Of a stretch of 64,000 bases of DNA, positions 49,373 through 58,497 are shown piece by piece. The translations under genes were made by a program, and so were the position numbers. Numbering within the stretch: the first letter of the stretch is position 1; every line of letters begins with the position of its first letter. Location of the stretch: positions 1,736,001 to 1,800,000 of the forward strand of contig NZ_JPUX01000001.1 in assembly GCF_000738675.1 (NCBI RefSeq), in the 5' to 3' direction. The notes beneath the pieces were generated by a model. The model did not search any database, was not told the origin of the DNA, and worked only from the letters and a program-made list of their open reading frames with translations. Source of the DNA: Serratia nematodiphila DZ0503SBS1. GTDB taxonomy: Bacteria; Pseudomonadota; Gammaproteobacteria; Enterobacterales; Enterobacteriaceae.

Positions 49373-50280
49373 TGTCCTCTGCATTCACTTCTTCTCACGA
49401 TCCGCTGCGCCGCCGTTTGTTGATGGCGCTGGCGCTGTCGCCGCTGTTGGGTTCGTTGCCCGGCCGAGCGGCGGATGCGCCGCCGGATATTGCGCGCGTT
49501 GCGGCGCTGGAATGGTTGCCGATCGAGCTGCTGTTGGCATTGGGCGTGACGCCGCTGGCGGTGGCCGATGTCCATAACTATAACCTGTGGGTGGCGGAGC
49601 CAAAGCTGCCGGCGACGGTGGTCGACGTCGGCCAGCGCACCGAACCGAACCTCGAACTGCTGCAGCAACTGCAGCCTTCGCTGGTGTTGTTGTCGCAAGG
49701 CTATGGCCCGACGCCGCGCAAAATCCAACCCATCGCGCCAACCATGAGCTTCGGCTTCAACGACGGCAGCGGCAAACCGCTGACCGTCGCTCGCCAGTCG
49801 TTGCTGGCGCTGGGCCAGCGGTTGGGCATAGAAAGCCGGGCGGTAAACCACCTGGCGCAGTTCGACAGCTTTATGCAGGATGCGCGTCAGCGCCTGCAAA
49901 GCTACACCCGACAACCGTTGTTGCTGTTTTCCCTGATAGACACGCGCCATGCGCTGATCATCGGCCAGAAAAGTCTGTTCCAGGAAGCGATGGATCAACT
50001 CGGCATCCGCAACGCCTGGCAGGAGCCAACCGATTTTTGGGGCACGGCGGTGGTGGGGATTGAACGGTTGGCCACGGTGCGTAACGCCCGGGTCATTTAT
50101 CTCGATCACGGCAATCAGGCGATGATGGACAAGGTCAGCGCGACGCCTTTGTGGCAGTCGTTGCCCTTCGTGCGACAAAACCAGCTGCGGCAGGTGCCGG
50201 CGGTGTGGTTCTATGGCGCTACGCTGTCGACGATGCGTTTCTGCCGCCTGTTGGCGCAAGCTCAGGAGAGTGCGTCATGA
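49372..50280 (+). CDS. fhuD: Periplasmic hydroxamate siderophore-binding protein
   Basis: Captures ferrichrome-type siderophores and delivers them to FhuB. The 302-residue precursor has an RRRLLMALALSPLLG signal (Tat-like, as in E. coli FhuD), the VALEWLPIELLLALG-type opening and the PAVWFYGATLS end typical of FhuD. Overlaps fhuC and fhuB by a few bases. Confidence 0.93.
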   Translation: MSSAFTSSHDPLRRRLLMALALSPLLGSLPGRAADAPPDIARVAALEWLPIELLLALGVTPLAVADVHNYNLWVAEPKLPATVVDVGQRTEPNLELLQQLQPSLVLLSQGYGPTPRKIQPIAPTMSFGFNDGSGKPLTVARQSLLALGQRLGIESRAVNHLAQFDSFMQDARQRLQSYTRQPLLLFSLIDTRHALIIGQKSLFQEAMDQLGIRNAWQEPTDFWGTAVVGIERLATVRNARVIYLDHGNQAMMDKVSATPLWQSLPFVRQNQLRQVPAVWFYGATLSTMRFCRLLAQAQESAS

Positions 50281-52265
50281 ATGCGGGCATCCGGAAATTG
50301 CCGCTGACGCTGATCCTGCTGTTGCTGGCGGCGGCAGGCGGTTTGACGATATATAACCTGGTGCAGCAGCTGCCGCCGGCGCAATGGGTGCGGGCGCTCA
50401 GCGCGCCGGACATCGACGACGTGCGGCAAATGCTGTTCCATTACAGCCTGCTGCCGCGGTTGACGGTGTCACTGTTGGCCGGCGCCGGTCTGGGGTTGGT
50501 TGGCGTGCTGTTCCAGCAGGTGTTGCGCAATCCTTTGGCGGAACCGTCGACGCTCGGCGTGGCCGCCGGCGCGCAGCTCGGCCTGACCATCGCCACGCTG
50601 TGGGTGCTGCCGGGGGGCGAGTTCACCCGCCAGCTGGCCGCTATGGTGGGGGCGATTGTGGTGGGCGGGCTGGTGTTTGGCGTCGCCTGGGGCAAGCGGA
50701 TGTCGCCGGTGACGCTGATTCTGGCCGGGCTGGTGCTGGGACTTTACTGCGGCGCGGTCAACAGCCTGCTGGCGCTGTTTCATTACGATCAACTGCAGGG
50801 CATGTTCCTGTGGGGCACCGGCGCGTTGAACCAACAAGACTGGAGCGCCGTACGGTTCCTCCTGCCGCGTTTGCTGGTGGCCGGTGCGCTAGCGGCGCTA
50901 TTGCTGCGCCCGCTGACGCTGCTGGGGCTGGACGACGGCGTGGCGCGCAACCTGGGGCTGGGGCTGTCGATGGCGCGCTTCTGCGCCCTGGGGTTGGCCA
51001 TTATCTTCAGCGCCATGCTGGTGAGCGCGGTGGGCGTTATCGGCTTTATCGGCCTGTTTGCGCCGCTGATGGCGAAGATGCTGGGCGCGCGCCGTCTGGC
51101 GCACCGCATGATGCTGGCGCCGTTGCTGGGGGCGCTGTTGCTGTGGCTGACCGATCAGGTGATGCTCGGGGTCACGCAGGTGTGGCGCGAGATCCCGACC
51201 GGCGCGGCCACCGCGCTGTTCGGCGCGCCGCTGCTGCTGTGGCTGCTGCCGCGTTTGCGCAGCGCCGCCACGCCGCCGCCGATGAACCTGGGCGACAAGG
51301 TGCCTGCCGAGCGCGGGCATCTGGCGGGCTGGATTGGCCTGGCCGGCGTCGTGTTGCTGATTGGCCTGACGCTGGCGCTGATGCTGGGTAAAAATGCCGG
51401 CGGCTGGCACTGGAGCCTGGGGGCGGAGCTGGACGCCTTGCTGCCGTGGCGTTGGCCGCGGGTGCTGTCGGCGTTGGCCGCGGGTATGATGCTGGCGGTC
51501 GCTGGCACGCTGATTCAGAAACTGACTGGTAACCCGATGGCCAGCCCGGAAGTGTTGGGCATCAGCTCCGGCGCCGCTTTTGGCGTCGTGATGATGCTGT
51601 TTATGGTGCCGGGCGACGCCTTCGTTTGGCTGCTGCCCGCCGGCAGTCTGGGGGCGGCCGCGACGCTGCTGATCATCATGATCGCCGCAGGCCGCGGCGG
51701 TTTCTCGACGGAACGCATGCTGCTCGCCGGTATCGCGCTCAGCACCGCCTTTACCACCGTTATCTTCCTGCTGTTGGCCAGCGGCGATCCGCGTATGGGG
51801 GGCTTGCTGACCTGGCTCTCCGGTTCGACCTATTCAGTGGAGCCGGCGCAGGCGCTGCGCACCGCGCTGGTGGCCGCCGGCCTGATGGTATTGGCGCCGC
51901 TGTGCCGCCGCTGGCTGACCATCCTGCCGCTCGGCGGGGCTACCGCCCGTTCGGTAGGCATTGCGCTGACGCCGGCGCGATTGACCATCCTGTTGTTAGC
52001 CGCCACGATGACCGCCATGGCGACCCTGACCGTGGGGCCGCTGAGCTTTGTCGGACTGATGGCGCCGCACATGGCGCGCATGTTGGGCTTCCGCCGCGCG
52101 CTGTCGCAGATGGTGATCGCCGCGCTGTTGGGCGGTTTGCTGATGGTATTTGCCGACTGGTGCGGGCGGATGCTGCTGTTCCCGTATCAGATCCCCGCCG
52201 GGTTATTGGCGACCTTTATCGGCGCGCCGTACTTCGTTTATCTGTTGCGCAAGCAGACGTCGTAA
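50277..52265 (+). CDS. fhuB: Fe(3+)-hydroxamate ABC transporter permease FhuB (fused double permease)
   Basis: Inner-membrane channel of the importer, 662 residues made of two homologous FecCD-type halves fused in one chain, about 20 membrane helices; each half repeats the GxxxQxxxxNPLAxPxxLG-type motif (QQVLRNPLAEPSTLG and QKLTGNPMASPEVLG). The ATG at 50277 overlaps the fhuD stop; a longer open frame inside fhuD is rejected. A strong terminator follows. Confidence 0.95.
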   Translation: MNAGIRKLPLTLILLLLAAAGGLTIYNLVQQLPPAQWVRALSAPDIDDVRQMLFHYSLLPRLTVSLLAGAGLGLVGVLFQQVLRNPLAEPSTLGVAAGAQLGLTIATLWVLPGGEFTRQLAAMVGAIVVGGLVFGVAWGKRMSPVTLILAGLVLGLYCGAVNSLLALFHYDQLQGMFLWGTGALNQQDWSAVRFLLPRLLVAGALAALLLRPLTLLGLDDGVARNLGLGLSMARFCALGLAIIFSAMLVSAVGVIGFIGLFAPLMAKMLGARRLAHRMMLAPLLGALLLWLTDQVMLGVTQVWREIPTGAATALFGAPLLLWLLPRLRSAATPPPMNLGDKVPAERGHLAGWIGLAGVVLLIGLTLALMLGKNAGGWHWSLGAELDALLPWRWPRVLSALAAGMMLAVAGTLIQKLTGNPMASPEVLGISSGAAFGVVMMLFMVPGDAFVWLLPAGSLGAAATLLIIMIAAGRGGFSTERMLLAGIALSTAFTTVIFLLLASGDPRMGGLLTWLSGSTYSVEPAQALRTALVAAGLMVLAPLCRRWLTILPLGGATARSVGIALTPARLTILLLAATMTAMATLTVGPLSFVGLMAPHMARMLGFRRALSQMVIAALLGGLLMVFADWCGRMLLFPYQIPAGLLATFIGAPYFVYLLRKQTS

Positions 52266-52297
52266 TCGGCATCTCGGCCATGCTTTTTCTGCCATCA

Positions 52298-52326
52298 AAG
52301 GCTCAGCGTCGCTGAGCCTTTTTTTA
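52298..52326 (+). terminator. Terminator after the fhu operon
   Basis: AAAGGCTCAGC / GCTGAGCCTTT perfect stem with a GTC loop, followed by a T-run. Confidence 0.93.
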
Positions 52327-52410
52327 TTTTTCATGGTGTTGTAAGGCGCTGCGAGCGGCTGCGCAAAAATGATATTGCGTGCGAAAAGGAACACGGGGTG
52401 TGGTGGTGAG

Positions 52411-52578
52411 ATGAATATACTGCGGGCGGGTGCTCTGGATCTTTGTCTCTGGAGCCCGAGCGAAAGATACAAAGAGAAAAGCCCCGAGTCGATATTCATC
52501 AACCCGAGGCCTACTCTAACGCATCACAACGTTAAGTTAGCCTCTTACCCGCCGCGAGGCAAGGAGAAGAAGGCATGA
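52411..52578 (+). CDS. Mok-like leader ORF overlapping hok (copy 1)
   Basis: A 55-codon frame from an ATG preceded by GGTGGTGAG. Its TGA (52576-52578) is embedded in the ATGATG that starts hok, in another frame. In plasmid R1, translation of an overlapping mok frame is required for hok translation and is what Sok RNA blocks; this frame has the right place to do so. Its start codon can pair with ATATTCAT at 52492-52499. No protein function is implied. Confidence 0.5.
   Translation: MNILRAGALDLCLWSPSERYKEKSPESIFINPRPTLTHHNVKLASYPPRGKEKKA
52474..52530 (-). ncRNA. sok: Sok-type antisense RNA (copy 1)
   Basis: On the minus strand GCCTCGGG and CTCGGGGC (complements of 52503-52510 and 52481-52488) form an 8-bp stem followed by TTTTCTCTTT. 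I recall the same arrangement in E. coli SokB/SokC. It overlaps the mok-like frame and would repress the toxin mRNA. The 5' end is estimated; a weak promoter (TTGCCT, 17 bp, TAACTT) is visible just upstream on the minus strand. Confidence 0.65.
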
Positions 52579-52730
52579 TGCCGAACAAACGGAGCCTGTT
52601 AAAATTGGTGGTTATTTGTGCCACAGTAATATCACTGGCATGGATAACCCGCAGCACGCTGTGTGAGCTGCGTATCCGATCGGGCACTACGGAGGTTGCG
52701 GCCATTTTGGCTTACGAATCCGAACGGTAA
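52578..52730 (+). CDS. hok: Hok/Gef family type I toxin (copy 1)
   Basis: A 50-residue membrane toxin. One hydrophobic helix (LLKLVVICATVISLAWI) precedes RSTLCELRI and a C-terminal domain ending AYESER. The Hok/Gef signature (four aliphatic residues, C-A-T, then R-x2-L-C) is matched in full. Such toxins insert in the inner membrane and collapse its potential when antisense Sok is lost. Start: two adjacent ATGs (52575, 52578), with AAGGAG upstream; the second gives the usual MPNK-type opening. Close relative at 58334. Confidence 0.93.
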   Translation: MPNKRSLLKLVVICATVISLAWITRSTLCELRIRSGTTEVAAILAYESER

Positions 52731-52742
52731 GGCAACCCGGCG

Positions 52743-52761
52743 GCGGGGGCTTTGCCTCCGC
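52743..52761 (+). other. 3' hairpin of hok mRNA (copy 1)
   Basis: GCGGGGGC / GCCTCCGC with a TTT loop, 12 bases after the stop. It may take part in the fold-back structure that keeps full-length hok mRNA inactive. Confidence 0.45.
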
Positions 52762-52807
52762 TTGCTGGCAGTCGATGCGTTGATCCGGGAGCACCCATCC
52801 GCTCAAA

Positions 52808-52837
52808 AAAAACGGCGAGCCTTGGCTCGCCGTTTTT
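52808..52837. terminator. Convergent terminator of hok copy 1 and metK
   Basis: AAAAACGGCGAGCC / GGCTCGCCGTTTTT perfect stem with a TT loop; A- and T-runs make it work on both strands. Confidence 0.92.
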
Positions 52838-52854
52838 CATGTTGATGTCGGGGC

Positions 52855-54009
52855 TTATTTCAGGCCGGCAGCATCGCGCAGCAGCTCAGCCTTGTCGGTC
52901 GCTTCCCACGGGAAGTGCTCGCGGCCGAAGTGGCCGTAGGCGGCGGTTTCGCGGTAGATCGGCTGCAGCAGATCCATCATCTGGATCAGGCCGTATGGGC
53001 GCAGATCGAAGAATTCGCGCACCAGCAGCGTCAGCTGTTCGGTTGGCACTTTCTCGGTACCGAAGGTTTCCACCATGATGGAAGTCGGTTCCGCTACGCC
53101 GATAGCGTAAGAAACCTGGATCTCGCAGCGATCGGCCAGGCCGGCGGCGACGATGTTTTTCGCCACATAGCGCGCCGCGTAAGCCGCGGAACGGTCAACC
53201 TTGGACGGATCCTTACCGGAGAAGGCGCCGCCGCCGTGGCGAGCCATGCCGCCGTAGGTGTCGACGATGATCTTACGGCCGGTCAGGCCGCAGTCGCCCA
53301 TCGGGCCGCCGATAACGAAACGGCCGGTCGGGTTGATGTGGTATTTGGTGCCCGCCGTCAGCCATTCCGCCGGCAGTACCGGCTTGATGATCTCTTCCAT
53401 CACCGCTTCTTGCAGATCTTTCAGTGCGATGTCTTCGGAATGCTGGGTGGACAGAACGACGGCGTCGATGCCGACGATTTTGCCGTCGTCGTATTGGAAG
53501 GTCACCTGGCTCTTCGCGTCCGGGCGCAGCCACGGCAGGGTGCCGTTTTTACGCACTTCGGACTGGCGCTGCACCAGACGGTGTGCGTAGGTCACCGGAG
53601 CCGGCATCAGCACGTCGGTTTCGTTGGTGGCGTAGCCAAACATCAAGCCCTGATCGCCGGCGCCCTGCTCGAGAGGATCGGTACGGTCAACGCCCTGATT
53701 GATATCCGGGGATTGTTTGCCGATGGCGCTCAATACTGCGCAGGAGTTGGCGTCAAAGCCCATGTCCGAATGAACGTAGCCGATCTCGCGCACGGTCTTG
53801 CGGGTGATCTCTTCGATATCGACCCAAGCGCTGGTGGTGATTTCACCGCCGACCAGGACCATGCCGGTTTTCACGTAGGTTTCGCAGGCGACGCGCGCCT
53901 TCGGATCTTGTTCCAGGATGGCGTCGAGGACGGCATCAGAGATCTGATCGGCGATTTTATCTGGATGTCCTTCGGAGACGGATTCGGACGTGAAGAGGTG
54001 TTTAGCCAT
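52855..54009 (-). CDS. metK: S-adenosylmethionine synthase
   Basis: Essential enzyme making S-adenosylmethionine from methionine and ATP. The 384-residue length equals E. coli MetK; signatures are [32 protein letters not shown] and [16 protein letters not shown]. Divergent from yqgB-speA as in E. coli, but here its 3' side faces hok copy 1 and the fhu operon, a different neighbourhood. MetJ boxes lie upstream. Confidence 0.98.
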   Translation of the reverse strand: MAKHLFTSESVSEGHPDKIADQISDAVLDAILEQDPKARVACETYVKTGMVLVGGEITTSAWVDIEEITRKTVREIGYVHSDMGFDANSCAVLSAIGKQSPDINQGVDRTDPLEQGAGDQGLMFGYATNETDVLMPAPVTYAHRLVQRQSEVRKNGTLPWLRPDAKSQVTFQYDDGKIVGIDAVVLSTQHSEDIALKDLQEAVMEEIIKPVLPAEWLTAGTKYHINPTGRFVIGGPMGDCGLTGRKIIVDTYGGMARHGGGAFSGKDPSKVDRSAAYAARYVAKNIVAAGLADRCEIQVSYAIGVAEPTSIMVETFGTEKVPTEQLTLLVREFFDLRPYGLIQMMDLLQPIYRETAAYGHFGREHFPWEATDKAELLRDAAGLK

Positions 54010-54162
54010 TGTGTTCTTTACCTTGCATAAGACGGGTTAGAAATTACTGCACAGCGCTGGAGATCCGGCATCGAAGCGAAGGGTCTTCCGCTGATGGCGC
54101 GAGATGCATCCTGCAACGCCCCTCAGGCAAAGCCGTTAAGCAGTTTATCAGTTAACCAGTAT

Positions 54163-54186
54163 AGATGGATTAACATCTGGACGTCT
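54163..54186 (-). promoter_or_regulatory. MetJ operator (three met boxes) upstream of metK
   Basis: Read on the minus strand, three consecutive 8-mers, AGACGTCC, AGATGTTA and ATCCATCT, match the AGACGTCT met box at 7, 5 and 5 positions. They lie about 155 bases before metK. MetJ control of metK is known in E. coli. Confidence 0.75.
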
Positions 54187-54770
54187 ATTTTAGGTCAGGG
54201 TTTAGCCAGATTGCCAGTAATTTTTTGCGCTTTCGCTCTTTTGCGCAAACGGGTTGGCGCCATTTTCATCGCTTGAAACAGTTTTCGGCGAATTTTCATT
54301 TTGCTTTTTCACCTGCTTACCGGTATAAACTGCGCGCGCGGTTCATTTGCTGCACAGTACGGCGGTCTGGCGTGGGAGAAGGTACGTTAAACTTCCGCTT
54401 TGCATTCGCCGGCATTGCGCTATTATCCGTCGCGGGCGTTCGCCGCTTCATCGAACGGTCACGTTCTTACACTATTTTAGAGGCTGGGTCGTTCACTCCG
54501 AACGGCGCGCGTGGAGGTGGTTGGATTAATGATCCGTTGTCTACCGGTTGTTGGTTCCCAACAGCAGTGCCGTTCTGGCGCACATTCTTCTGCTATTTCC
54601 CGTCTTGTCTCTCTGTCACTTACCAGGTGCGATAAACACTTGGCCGCTACTCAGGATTCTCGGGCCGGCTAACGGTCGTCTGAAGAACTGAACAAGGGTA
54701 GCCTGCAGCCTTCCTGTGGGATGTTTCTTGGCCCGATTCACGAGGTTTGAACAGGGTGTCTTACAATTAT
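54187..54770 (+). other. Long leader/promoter region of yqgB-speA
   Basis: About 580 bases without a supported long gene. GCGCAAACGGGTTGGC (54243-54258) keeps the first half of the PurR consensus; PurR control of speA is known in E. coli, but the second half is poor. Several open plus-strand frames (for example 54225-54635) are rich in Arg, Phe and Cys and look non-coding. A leader of this size upstream of speA could carry RNA-level control. Confidence 0.45.
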
Positions 54771-54914
54771 ATGAGTGATAAACCGATCGCTGACCGCGAA
54801 CGGCAGTTCTCTTCGCTGCCGCCGGCGCGGCTTGTTGGGTTGTTCTCGCGGGTTGTAGCTGCGATAGTGGCTGGCGGTTTCGTCAGTACGGAATGTGAGG
54901 CGAACCATGTCTGA
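54771..54914 (+). CDS. yqgB: Small protein YqgB
   Basis: A 47-residue protein, [16 protein letters not shown] near the start and [15 protein letters not shown] in the hydrophobic middle. It aligns with E. coli YqgB at the same place (KP-x-A-x2-ERQ-x-S-x-L, then GL-x-S and AAIV). Its stop overlaps the first codons of speA by 8 bases, so the two are probably coupled. It has no obvious strong ribosome site. YqgB is reported as a small stress-responsive protein; its role is unclear. Confidence 0.75.
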   Translation: MSDKPIADRERQFSSLPPARLVGLFSRVVAAIVAGGFVSTECEANHV

Positions 54915-56883
54915 TGATCTGTTGATTCACCGTCCGCCGGTTGCGGGCGAGTCTTTATCTTTGCGCTCCATGCAGGAGGTTGCCATGAATGATCGTAATG
55001 CCAGCAAGATGCTGCGTACTTATAACGTCGCCTACTGGGGCAACAATTACTATGACGTCAACGAGCTGGGCCATATCAGCGTGTGCCCGGATCCGGATGT
55101 CCCGCAGGCGCGCGTCGATCTGGCAGAACTGGTGAAAACGCGCCAGCAAGACGGCCAACGTCTGCCGGCGCTGTTCTGCTTCCCGCAGATCCTTCAGCAT
55201 CGCCTGCGTTCGATCAACGCCGCGTTCAAACGCGCGCGCGAGTCCTTCGGTTACCAGGGCGGCTATTTCCTGGTGTATCCGATCAAGGTGAACCAACATC
55301 GCCGCGTGATTGAATCGCTGGTGAATTCCGGCGAACCGCTGGGGCTGGAAGCCGGCTCCAAGGCCGAGCTGATGGCGGTGCTGGCGCATGCCGGCATGAC
55401 CCGCTCGGTGATCGTCTGTAACGGTTATAAAGATCGTGAATACATTCGCCTGGCGCTGATCGGGGAAAAACTGGGGCACAAGGTGTACCTGGTGATCGAG
55501 AAGATGTCCGAGATCAACCTGGTGCTGGAAGAAGCCGAACGCTTGAACGTCATACCACGCCTGGGCGTGCGTGCGCGTCTGGCATCGCAAGGCTCCGGCA
55601 AATGGCAGTCGAGCGGCGGCGAAAAATCCAAATTCGGTCTGGCGGCGGTGCAGGTGCTGAAGCTGGTGGAGACCCTGCGCGAAGCGGGCCGTCTCGACAG
55701 CCTGCAGCTGCTGCACTTCCACCTGGGCTCGCAGCTGGCCAACATTCGCGATATCGCCACCGGCGTGCGCGAATCGGCGCGCTTCTACGTTGAGCTGCAC
55801 AAGCTGGGCGTCAACATTCAGTGCTTCGACGTGGGCGGCGGTTTGGGCGTCGACTACGAAGGCACCCGTTCGCAGTCCGATTGCTCGGTCAACTACGGCC
55901 TGAACGAATACGCCAACAACGTGATTTGGGGCATCGGCGACGCCTGTAACGAACACGGCCTGCCGCACCCGACGGTGATCACCGAGTCCGGCCGCGCCGT
56001 GACCGCGCACCACACGGTGCTGGTCTCCAACGTGATCGGCGTAGAGCGCAACGAATTCAGCGAACCGCAGCCGCCGGAAGCCGACGCCCCGCGCGCGCTG
56101 GAAAGCATGTGGGAAACCTGGCTGGAAATGAACGAGCCGGAAAACCGCCGCTCGCTGCGCGAATGGCTGCACGACAGCCAGATGGATCTGCACGACGTGC
56201 ATACCCAATATGCGCACGGCATGCTGGACCTGACCAAGCGCGCCTGGGCCGAGCAGCTGTATCTGAACATCTGCAACAAGATCCAGCAGCAGCTCGATCC
56301 GAGCAACCGCGCGCACCGCCCGATCATCGACGAATTGCAAGAGCGCATGGCGGACAAGTTCTACGTCAACTTCTCACTGTTCCAGTCGATGCCGGATGCC
56401 TGGGGTATCGATCAACTGTTCCCGGTGCTGCCGCTGGAAGGGCTGGACAAGCCGCCGGAAGGCCGTGCGGTGCTGCTCGATATCACCTGCGATTCCGACG
56501 GCACCATCGACCATTACGTCGACGGCGACGGCGTGGCGACCACCATGCCGATGCCGCCGTACGATCCGGAGAACCCGCCGGCGCTGGGCTTCTTCATGGT
56601 CGGTGCGTATCAGGAGATCCTCGGCAACATGCACAACCTGTTCGGCGATACCGCCTCGGTTGACGTGTACGTGTTCCCGGACGGTAGCGTCGAGACCGAA
56701 TTGTCCGACGAGGGCGACACCGTGGCGGACATGCTGGAGTACGTGCAGCTCGATCCGAGCGCGCTGCTGTCCAAATTCCGCGATCAGGTCAAAGAAACCG
56801 ATCTGGACAGCGAGCTGCAGGCGCAGTTCCTGGAAGAGTTTGAGGCCGGCCTGTACGGTTACACGTATCTGGAAGACGAGTAA
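54907..56883 (+). CDS. speA: Biosynthetic arginine decarboxylase
   Basis: PLP enzyme converting arginine to agmatine, the first step of one putrescine route. The protein has 658 residues as in E. coli, starting [23 protein letters not shown] holds the PLP lysine. A GTG four codons upstream is also in frame but not conserved. speB follows after a terminator, so the two enzymes of the pathway may be separately adjusted. Confidence 0.97.
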   Translation: MSDDLLIHRPPVAGESLSLRSMQEVAMNDRNASKMLRTYNVAYWGNNYYDVNELGHISVCPDPDVPQARVDLAELVKTRQQDGQRLPALFCFPQILQHRLRSINAAFKRARESFGYQGGYFLVYPIKVNQHRRVIESLVNSGEPLGLEAGSKAELMAVLAHAGMTRSVIVCNGYKDREYIRLALIGEKLGHKVYLVIEKMSEINLVLEEAERLNVIPRLGVRARLASQGSGKWQSSGGEKSKFGLAAVQVLKLVETLREAGRLDSLQLLHFHLGSQLANIRDIATGVRESARFYVELHKLGVNIQCFDVGGGLGVDYEGTRSQSDCSVNYGLNEYANNVIWGIGDACNEHGLPHPTVITESGRAVTAHHTVLVSNVIGVERNEFSEPQPPEADAPRALESMWETWLEMNEPENRRSLREWLHDSQMDLHDVHTQYAHGMLDLTKRAWAEQLYLNICNKIQQQLDPSNRAHRPIIDELQERMADKFYVNFSLFQSMPDAWGIDQLFPVLPLEGLDKPPEGRAVLLDITCDSDGTIDHYVDGDGVATTMPMPPYDPENPPALGFFMVGAYQEILGNMHNLFGDTASVDVYVFPDGSVETELSDEGDTVADMLEYVQLDPSALLSKFRDQVKETDLDSELQAQFLEEFEAGLYGYTYLEDE

Positions 56884-56978
56884 CCGCCCTCTTCAGGGGG
56901 CGATGTCGGCCCTCTTGAAGCATGAGCAAAATGCGGCCATAATCTGCCGTATCGGTAGCACCGAAACACACATCGAAT

Positions 56979-57024
56979 AAATCCCTTTCTCGTCGGGCTA
57001 ACGACGCGGGAGGGATTTTTTTTT
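56979..57024 (+). terminator. Terminator between speA and speB
   Basis: AAATCCCT (56979-56986) pairs with AGGGATTT (57011-57018), with inner CGTC / GACG, followed by a run of T residues. speB therefore likely has its own transcript or depends on read-through. Confidence 0.85.
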
Positions 57025-57076
57025 GTAACGGCCCGGCGTCTGCGCCCGGCAACTTGTTGAACTACGAGGGTTTACT

Positions 57077-57997
57077 ATGAGCACCTTAGGCCATCAGTCC
57101 GATAATTCATTAGTGTCCAACGCCTTTGGTTTCCTGCGCTTTCCGCTGAACTTCATGCCTTACGACAGCGATGCAGAGTGGGTCATCACCGGCATTCCGT
57201 TTGACATGGCGACCTCCGGCCGCGCCGGCGGCCGTCATGGCCCGGCGGCTATCCGTCAGGTGTCCACCAACCTGGCCTGGGAAGGCAATCGTTGGCCGTG
57301 GAGCTTCGATCTGCGCGATCGCCTGAATGTGGTTGACTGCGGCGACATCGTGTTCAACTTCGGCGATGCGCAGGACATGAGCGACAAGCTGCAGGCGCAC
57401 GCGGAGAAACTGCTGAAGGCAGGTAAGCGCATGCTCTCGTTCGGCGGCGACCACTTCGTCACTCTGCCGCTGCTGCGCGCGCACGCCAAGCATTTCGGCA
57501 AGCTGGCGCTGGTGCACTTCGATGCCCATACCGATACCTACGCCAACGGCAGCAAGTTCGACCACGGCACCATGTTCTATCATGCGCCGAACGAAGGTCT
57601 GATCGATCCGCATCACTCGGTGCAGATCGGCATTCGCACCGAGTTCGATCATGACAACGGCTTTACCGTACTGGACGCCGCGCAGGTGAACGATCGCAGC
57701 GTGGACGACCTGCTGACGCAGATCAAAGGCATCGTCGGCGATATGCCGGTATACCTGACCTTCGACATCGACTGTCTGGATCCGGCGTTCGCACCGGGCA
57801 CCGGCACGCCGGTGATCGGCGGGCTGACCTCCGATCGCGCGCTGAAACTGGTGCGCGGCATGCAGTCGCTGAACATCGTCGGCATGGACGTAGTGGAAGT
57901 GGCGCCGGCTTATGACCAGTCCGAGATCACTGCGCTGGCTGCGGCGACGTTGGGTCTGGAGATGCTGTACCTGCAGGCGGCCAAGAAACACGCGTGA
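57077..57997 (+). CDS. speB: Agmatinase
   Basis: Manganese enzyme of the ureohydrolase family hydrolysing agmatine to putrescine and urea. The 306-residue protein has all metal-binding motifs: [19 protein letters not shown] and [18 protein letters not shown]. It completes the speA pathway and supplies speE. The start [11 protein letters not shown] follows TACGAGGG. Confidence 0.97.
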   Translation: MSTLGHQSDNSLVSNAFGFLRFPLNFMPYDSDAEWVITGIPFDMATSGRAGGRHGPAAIRQVSTNLAWEGNRWPWSFDLRDRLNVVDCGDIVFNFGDAQDMSDKLQAHAEKLLKAGKRMLSFGGDHFVTLPLLRAHAKHFGKLALVHFDAHTDTYANGSKFDHGTMFYHAPNEGLIDPHHSVQIGIRTEFDHDNGFTVLDAAQVNDRSVDDLLTQIKGIVGDMPVYLTFDIDCLDPAFAPGTGTPVIGGLTSDRALKLVRGMQSLNIVGMDVVEVAPAYDQSEITALAAATLGLEMLYLQAAKKHA

Positions 57998-58018
57998 CGC
58001 CAGGCCACGCCTCGCTGA

Positions 58019-58055
58019 AAAAGCGGCTCCCATCGTATGGGGGCCGCTTTTTTTT
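58019..58055 (+). terminator. Terminator after speB
   Basis: AAGCGGCTCCC / GGGGGCCGCTT stem, 7-base loop, then a T-run. Confidence 0.92.
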
Positions 58056-58167
58056 ATTTCGTTTGTAGCCATCCGCGCGGCGATTTTCAGTCTGTTGCAA
58101 CGCCTTTGCGCAAGCCTGCGCAGAAATGAAACTGAGCCAGTAAAAAGGAACCGCGACAACGGAGAGG

Positions 58168-58296
58168 ATGAATATACTGCGCGCGGGTGCTCTGGATCTT
58201 TGTATCTGGAGCCTGCGTGAAAGGTACAAAGAGAAAAGCCCCGAGTCGATATTCATAAACCCGAGGCCTACTCTAACGCCAGCAACGTTAAGTTAG
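58168..58296 (+). CDS. Mok-like leader ORF, truncated by a one-base deletion (copy 2)
   Basis: Starts at an ATG with a good GGAGAGG site and follows copy 1 for 36 codons. A one-base deletion (GCCAGCAACG against GCATCACAACG) then shifts the frame, giving a stop at 58294-58296, 35 bases before hok. It no longer overlaps hok, so leader-coupled toxin translation should be weaker or different. Confidence 0.45.
   Translation: MNILRAGALDLCIWSLRERYKEKSPESIFINPRPTLTPATLS
58232..58286 (-). ncRNA. sok: Sok-type antisense RNA (copy 2)
   Basis: Same terminator-like stem (GCCTCGGG / CTCGGGGC) and T-rich tail as copy 1, with only a few differences in the antisense region, so each Sok could probably pair with both toxin mRNAs. 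Ends are estimated. Confidence 0.65.
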
Positions 58297-58333
58297 CCTC
58301 TTACCCGCCGCGAGGCAAGGAGAAGAAGGCATG

Positions 58334-58486
58334 ATGCCGAACAAACGGGGCCTGTTAAAATTGGTGGTTATTTGTGCCACGGTAATATCACTGGCATGGA
58401 TAACCCGCAGCTCGCTGTGTGAGCTGCGTATCCGATCGGGCACTACGGAGGTTGCGGCCATTTTGGCTTACGAATCCGAACGGTAA
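58334..58486 (+). CDS. hok: Hok/Gef family type I toxin (copy 2)
   Basis: A 50-residue toxin differing from copy 1 only at residues 6 (Gly for Ser) and 27 (Ser for Thr). The helix LLKLVVICATVISLAWI and LCELRI are intact, so the protein is probably toxic. Start as in copy 1 (ATGATG, AAGGAG upstream). A following hairpin closes the transcript. Confidence 0.93.
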   Translation: MPNKRGLLKLVVICATVISLAWITRSSLCELRIRSGTTEVAAILAYESER

Positions 58487-58497
58487 GGCAACCTGGC

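Larger units (their letters stand above)
52411..52730 (+). repeat. hok/sok locus repeat, copy 1
   Basis: About 320 bp nearly identical (roughly 96% by eye) to 58168-58486, same orientation. It covers the leader, antisense target and toxin gene. The two copies flank metK-yqgB-speA-speB. Confidence 0.95.
58168..58486 (+). repeat. hok/sok locus repeat, copy 2
   Basis: Second copy of the locus at 52411-52730, direct orientation, about 5.76 kb away. It differs at roughly a dozen positions including a one-base deletion near 58280. Confidence 0.95.

Noticed and set aside
52203..52502. Minus-strand frame across hok copy 1 (and its counterpart at 57927-58256)
   Set aside because: Conserved between copies only because the DNA repeat is; it overlaps the Sok RNA and fhuB end and has no plausible translation signals.
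54225..54635. A 136-codon frame upstream of speA
   Set aside because: Composition rich in Arg, Phe, Ser and Cys, no ribosome site and no similarity; more likely leader DNA.
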